This document shows, piece by piece, positions 60,393 to 64,000 of a stretch of DNA of 64,000 nt. The position numbers and the translations under genes are program-made. The stretch covers positions 208,752,001 to 208,816,000 of the forward strand of contig CM059583.1 of assembly GCA_030407085.1 (NCBI GenBank), read 5' to 3'. The DNA comes from Trichopria drosophilae (Eukaryota > Arthropoda > Insecta > Hymenoptera > Diapriidae). Within the stretch, counting starts at the first letter, position 1; every line of letters begins with the position of its first letter. The notes beneath the pieces are model-generated. The model was not told where the DNA came from and searched no databases. It was given only the letters and a program-made list of their open reading frames with translations.

Positions 60393-61221
60393 CACGGAAA
60401 AAAATCTTTTGTAGATTCTGCCGAAGTCGCTTAAGCAGAATCTGCCGAGTCTGAACTTCGGCAATATTTTTACTATTGTAGTTTTTCGTGGACTGCAACT
60501 TTAGCGCCGCGCCACTGTACCCGCGACGTCGGTAAATTAGGGGGCATTTTGACGGAGTAGTTTCTTCCTTTACGCTTACAATAGAAACAGAACACTTGTT
60601 TACGGTGGAGATTTCTTATACAGCGTCCTAATTGGTTCTAACTAAGCGTAAACATAAGGAATTTTAACGGCCGGGGAACAAAGTTCCGAAAATCAAAACC
60701 CCTAACGGATAAAATTTCGATATTGCGTGAGTCCAAGGTATTTTAATTTGCTTTCTTTTTGCCAAATTTTCAAAGGCAAAGTTAAGAAAATCAGGCTGGA
60801 GCCATGCTACATCGAAATTTTGGCCTTTCGGTGTTGATTTTCGGAACTTTGTTCCCCGGTCATTTTAACGAGTGCATTTACACAAACATAACAAATATAA
60901 ATTCCAATCTACTGTAGCGACTGAGTGGAAAGGTGATGTTAGGTCTCGCCGCGGAATGGCGCTACGAGCGCCAGGAAAGTTCTGAGAGCGCGTAGACAGC
61001 ACAGCTGATCAGTAAAAGTTGAGACTCGGAAATTTTTGCCGAAGTTACTAAGTAGAATTTGCAGAAAAGTCGTATACGAGTTATTAGGTACATTCTCTCG
61101 ACATTACCAAGCAAATATTGCCGAAGTAACAATATAAATTTCACATAATGTTGGTTATTGAATTTCTTAGGCAAATTTTACTTGGGTTTTCGGCAGAATC
61201 TATAAACATTTTTTTTCCGTG
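60393..61221. mobile_element. Inverted-repeat element, CACGGAAAAAAA and GATTCTGCCGAA ends
   Basis: CACGGAAAAAAATCTTTTGT then AGATTCTGCCGAA on the left is matched inversely by TTCGGCAGAATCTATAAACA then TTTTTTTTCCGTG on the right. It abuts the hAT-like element and contains the MITE at 60669-60861. No transposase. Confidence 0.72.
60669..60861. mobile_element. 193 bp MITE with perfect 8 bp target duplication
   Basis: The left end GGCCGGGGAACAAAGTTCCG followed by AAAATCAA is mirrored at the right (GACCGGGGAACAAAG in inverse). ATTTTAAC flanks both sides (60661-60668 and 60862-60869). An 8 bp duplication suggests hAT-type mobilisation. The intact duplication and well-matched ends make it one of the younger insertions here. 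Confidence 0.85.
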
Positions 61222-62072
61222 CAGGAATCACATTCGGGGTAAATCTTGATACAATAAATTATTACCTATCTTATTTAATAACGTATTGACTGGGTTGGCT
61301 GAATATAAATCATACAAACACTTCTGAACAGCATCTATATTCTCGAGAATCAGCAGAGAACGGTGTGGAAAAAACGAAGAGGGAAAATTATAATTTGTCG
61401 GAGACAAAAATCCATTATACTGCAAGATGTGCCCTGAGGTACCCAAACCAGAAACTGCACCCAAGGCAAAAGGAAAATGTTATGTCGGGCGTTTTTTTTT
61501 ATTTTGAAGGTCAGAGATGGATAATTTGTAACAGAACCACGTATCTCTGGAGCACCTGTGTACAATACCGATGAAAGTGCATAAGAGTAACCGTTCGTCA
61601 ACGTCGCTTTTCGATTAACTTTCTCTCGCTGGCCGCGGCGGCATGCGGCACGGCGCTATAGTGACAACGACACTCAACGTCGACGTTGAAATTGCCAACA
61701 GAGTAACGTGGCGCAGAGCGAATGCGTTTGACAGGACGGCGGTTAATCGTTTTCATCGCATCGACGACTGTGGCGAGCTTCGCTTAGTCGGAATTTTGTT
61801 CACCCTTTGTCTCCCAATCTTCTAGTCTGCATCTACTTGACCGTTTCTAGCTGCGAATACCGACATTTCTACATTTCAATCCTCTTTTCCCAGCGGGATA
61901 CGTTTCAATCTCAACTGTCTAAATACTAATTTATATTAACGCCAACAGAACACAATACTATGACAAAGTTACTGAAAGGTTACGATCTTAAACCTTTGAA
62001 TGTTGCAAAAGGTACACAATATGACGTGCTCTTAACCCCATTGAAAACAGAAAATAGTATATTACGATCCTA
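61222..62072. other. Non-coding; GC-rich patch 61600-61830
   Basis: No gene recognised. The GC-rich patch (GCTGGCCGCGGCGGCATGCG, then many CG steps) contains an open frame at 61643-61825 without family match. Possible conserved non-coding DNA. Confidence 0.4.
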
Positions 62073-62374
62073 GGCCAGTAAAAAAGAAAGTGCTTCAGAT
62101 CACATGAAATTGTTGGCCGAGGCGAAGCCGAGTCTGACAAACATGTGATCTGAGGCTTTCTTTTTATTGGCCAAGGGCAATACTATTTTTCTGCTCGACG
62201 ATAGCCAGAAAACCGCAACTTCGTTTCCCGCAGCGGCCAGGAAGTTGCGGTTTCTGGCCGGAGGGCAGAAATAGTATATTATGTAACAAGGGCGCAATTA
62301 TCGATCTTCGTCGAGTGCGAAATTTGTTTCACTAGCGAAGCTAGGGTTACAATCACACTCGTCGGAGATCGATA
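62073..62374. repeat. Three consecutive foldbacks, two with GCGAAGC tips
   Basis: Foldback 1 (62073-62172): arms GGCCAGTAAAAAAGAAAG and TCAGATCACATG with their inverse, and GGCGAAGCC in the loop. Foldback 2 (62180-62277): outer ATACTATTT, inner CCAGAAAACCGCAACTTC with GAAGTTGCGGTTTCTGG. Foldback 3 (62299-62374): ATCGATCT...AGATCGAT with CTAGCGAAGCTAG at the tip (62332-62344). d(GCGAAGC) is known to form an unusually stable mini-hairpin. Confidence 0.75.
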
Positions 62375-62550
62375 TTTCATCAATGTTGCATACGATATTT
62401 TTAATACGACGGGCTCGGTAAATTGCGCCCGAAGATTTGCAGGGCGCAAAATTGAGTTCTACTCCCGTAATGTAAAAATAGTAGTTTATGGTACAGTGCG
62501 CGTAAAATGCTATTTCACACATTTTACACTTTTTTGGGCGCATTTTACAC

Positions 62551-62668
62551 ACACTTGCAACATAAAATATTGTTAGACGCATGTGCAAAAATGTTTTTTT
62601 ACCAATGTGAATGCGGGCCGAGCTGAAAACGAACGCATGCGTCGAACAATATTTTGTTATGCAAGTGT
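62551..62668. repeat. Foldback, 33 bp arms
   Basis: ACACTTGCAACATAAAATAT then TGTTAGACGCATG is matched inversely by CATGCGTCGAACAATATTTT then GTTATGCAAGTGT, with a ~52 base spacer. It continues the palindrome-rich character of 62073-62374. Confidence 0.75.
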
Positions 62669-62735
62669 ACGTAAAGTTTCCTAATTCGATTTTTCTTCTC
62701 ATTAATGCCAGATTGACTAGGTATGAAATAAAACA

Positions 62736-62786
62736 ATTAATTGACGTTTCGGCTACGAGTTTTAGCCCTCATCAGAATTGTCAATT
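62736..62786 (-). ncRNA. Hammerhead ribozyme motif, near-consensus, Penelope/retrozyme type
   Basis: Minus strand, 62775-62743: CTGATGA, G, GGCT, nine-base loop, AGCC, GAAAC, GTC. Both invariant core boxes, the stem II pairing and the GUC cleavage triplet are present. Stem I can pair AATT with AATT next to the core. Stem III is only the ACGU of GAAACGUC, which as a monomer cannot close; family members with this layout are known from Penelope-like elements and act as dimers. No protein remnant is visible next to it. Confidence 0.6.
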
Positions 62787-62846
62787 TATAAAAAAATAAT
62801 TACAGAAAAAAATGCTTTTTCTATCAACTTTTCAGTTTTTTTTTTC

Positions 62847-63243
62847 AGAGAAAAGTGTCTTTTACCCAGTATTAGAATTCTTATATCCCGTAAAAGATCG
62901 TATTTTACGTATAGGGATAGCAATATTTCTATTACCGGTTACAAAAAGGCAGATTTTAGATTTTTCTAACCTGTATGTCAGTTTATTTTAGCCTTTTCTC
63001 TTTAACTAAACGCAATTTTGTTTACTGAAATTCATCTAGGAATGGAAAATATTGAAAGTGCCTTCTTTTAGTCGTAAAGAAACATTCTTTTAAAATAGGA
63101 AAGTTTAATACAGTTTCGTATAACCGGTCAAAAACAAATTCTAAAAGACGGAGGCTTTTACCAATTATAATATTTCTTTTAAGGGCTACAATACACTGCT
63201 TTAAAAAACAAGGGATAGTAACTGGTAAAAGACACTTTTCTCA
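62847..63243. mobile_element. ~400 bp MITE, GAGAAAAGTGTCTTTTACC ends
   Basis: AGAGAAAAGTGTCTTTTACC then CAGT on the left is matched inversely by AACTGGTAAAAGACACTTTT then CTC on the right. Internal motifs such as ACCGGTTA / TAACCGGT and GGGATAG recur. No coding capacity. Confidence 0.65.
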
Positions 63244-63539
63244 GTGTAAATTAATAAAAATCTAAGAACAACGTGCTTGTTTTAGCTTACCTTGATTTGT
63301 TTCAGAACTCTTGATAAAAAATACCAACAATTTTTACTGTTTTAAAATGTATTTAGAAGAAAAATCAAATTAGGAAAGTTTTTCACTTAAGAAAGAATCA
63401 GGTAAGAAGAAAAGAAGTGAACGTAAAGTGCATTTAAAAAATGTCTAAAATGGATAAAGCCGCAGTTTACGCACACTGTATCAAAAATTGATGTTGCACA
63501 ATCATATATACCAACGTTCTATTAACATCTATATTTATG
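63244..63539. other. AT-rich non-coding DNA
   Basis: Nothing that I can support. Confidence 0.5.
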
Positions 63540-63880
63540 CATCTTTTAATGTGTGAAGTAGAAATTTCATGCGTGAAATGAACCTCGTGCGTGAAGTACT
63601 CCGCAGTCGGTCTAGTTCACGCACTGATTTTAGTTACTACTTCATGCAAGGGATATCCACGCATAAAATATCTTAAATGCAACTCATGCAATACATGAAA
63701 CATTGCATTTTTTGCATAAGACCCTATTATACGATTCTGTTCGTGAAGATACTGCGTGAAGTGCAATTTACCACGTAAAATGCAACTTCACAAACACTCG
63801 TCAGTTTCAGCTGTTCGTGAAGCACGCACATACCCCAAATTTTGCTTTACGCATTTACTTCACGCATATGGGTGATTCTC
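63540..63880. repeat. Palindrome cluster, related to 6010-6310
   Basis: Dense occurrences of GCGTGAAG, TTCACGCAC, CTTCACGCAT and GCATAAAAT. GTGCGTGAA at about 63589 pairs with TTCACGCAC near 63616, and ATGCAATACATGAAACATTG continues into an inverse GCAT. The vocabulary is the same as in the cluster at 6010-6310. Confidence 0.5.
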
Positions 63881-64000
63881 CAGAAACAGGGCATTTTCGT
63901 GTCTTTATGTTATATCTTACAAAAACTTTGACAATAAATTATTAAATTTCGATAGAAATGTTAAATAAACATCCCTGGCCCATGTTAATTTGAAAAAATA

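Noticed and set aside
1..64000. CRISPR array or bacterial operon
   Set aside because: Sequence is a spliced animal genome; the regular 25 bp array has no unique spacers.

Overview
This window looks like AT-rich insect nuclear DNA. Large introns, GT-AG splice sites, insect-type transposons and an IRSp53 (I-BAR/SH3) gene with insect-like exon sequence all point that way. Hymenoptera is my guess, not a demonstrated assignment. One gene is certain, one small gene is plausible, and the rest is non-coding DNA and mobile-element debris.

Bases 1-17615 hold no exon I can support and may be intron or 5' flank of IRSp53. They contain a 0.9 kb foldback element (2772-3700), a 225 bp palindrome (4332-4556), a palindrome-rich cluster (6010-6310) and a three-unit 50 bp repeat (8431-8554). 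From 17616 to 30870, plus strand, runs the 3' part of IRSp53: the second half of the I-BAR (IMD) domain, a linker, an SH3 domain, a proline/serine-rich linker, then three alternative last exons. All three acceptors share the donor at 27243 and the same phase. They give an 11-residue tail, a ~780-residue charged tail, or the family's WH2-like C-terminus (KLRKTKTNDRSAP). The N-terminal IMD exons are not visible here.

At 33748-34156 a possible small two-exon gene encodes a ~92-residue protein with two hydrophobic stretches.

The central object is a 7.8 kb transposon, 38282-46112. Both ends begin with CACTATG. One end has a 23 bp spacer followed by CCAAAAACC, the layout of a V(D)J 23-RSS, and the flanks carry a near-matching 5 bp duplication. 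Inside, on the minus strand (44980-42881), is a broken RAG1/Transib-like transposase that still shows three candidate acidic catalytic residues. Between the transposase 3' end and the 3' terminus lies a ~3.9 kb array of a 25 bp satellite (about 155 CCAAT-bearing units). An inverted, decayed stretch of the same satellite lies outside the element at 37540-37722.

From 46 kb to 64 kb I see only mobile-element debris: a LINE reverse transcriptase scrap (47.6 kb), a Penelope-like element with RT and GIY-YIG remnants (53.4-55.1 kb), hammerhead-ribozyme-like motifs (the best at 48005-48040 and 62743-62775, both minus strand), several inverted-repeat elements, a hAT-like element with a nested element inside (58538-60386), an adjacent inverted-repeat element with its own nested MITE (60393-61221), and a run of three foldbacks whose tips carry or lie near GCGAAGC mini-hairpins (62073-62374).
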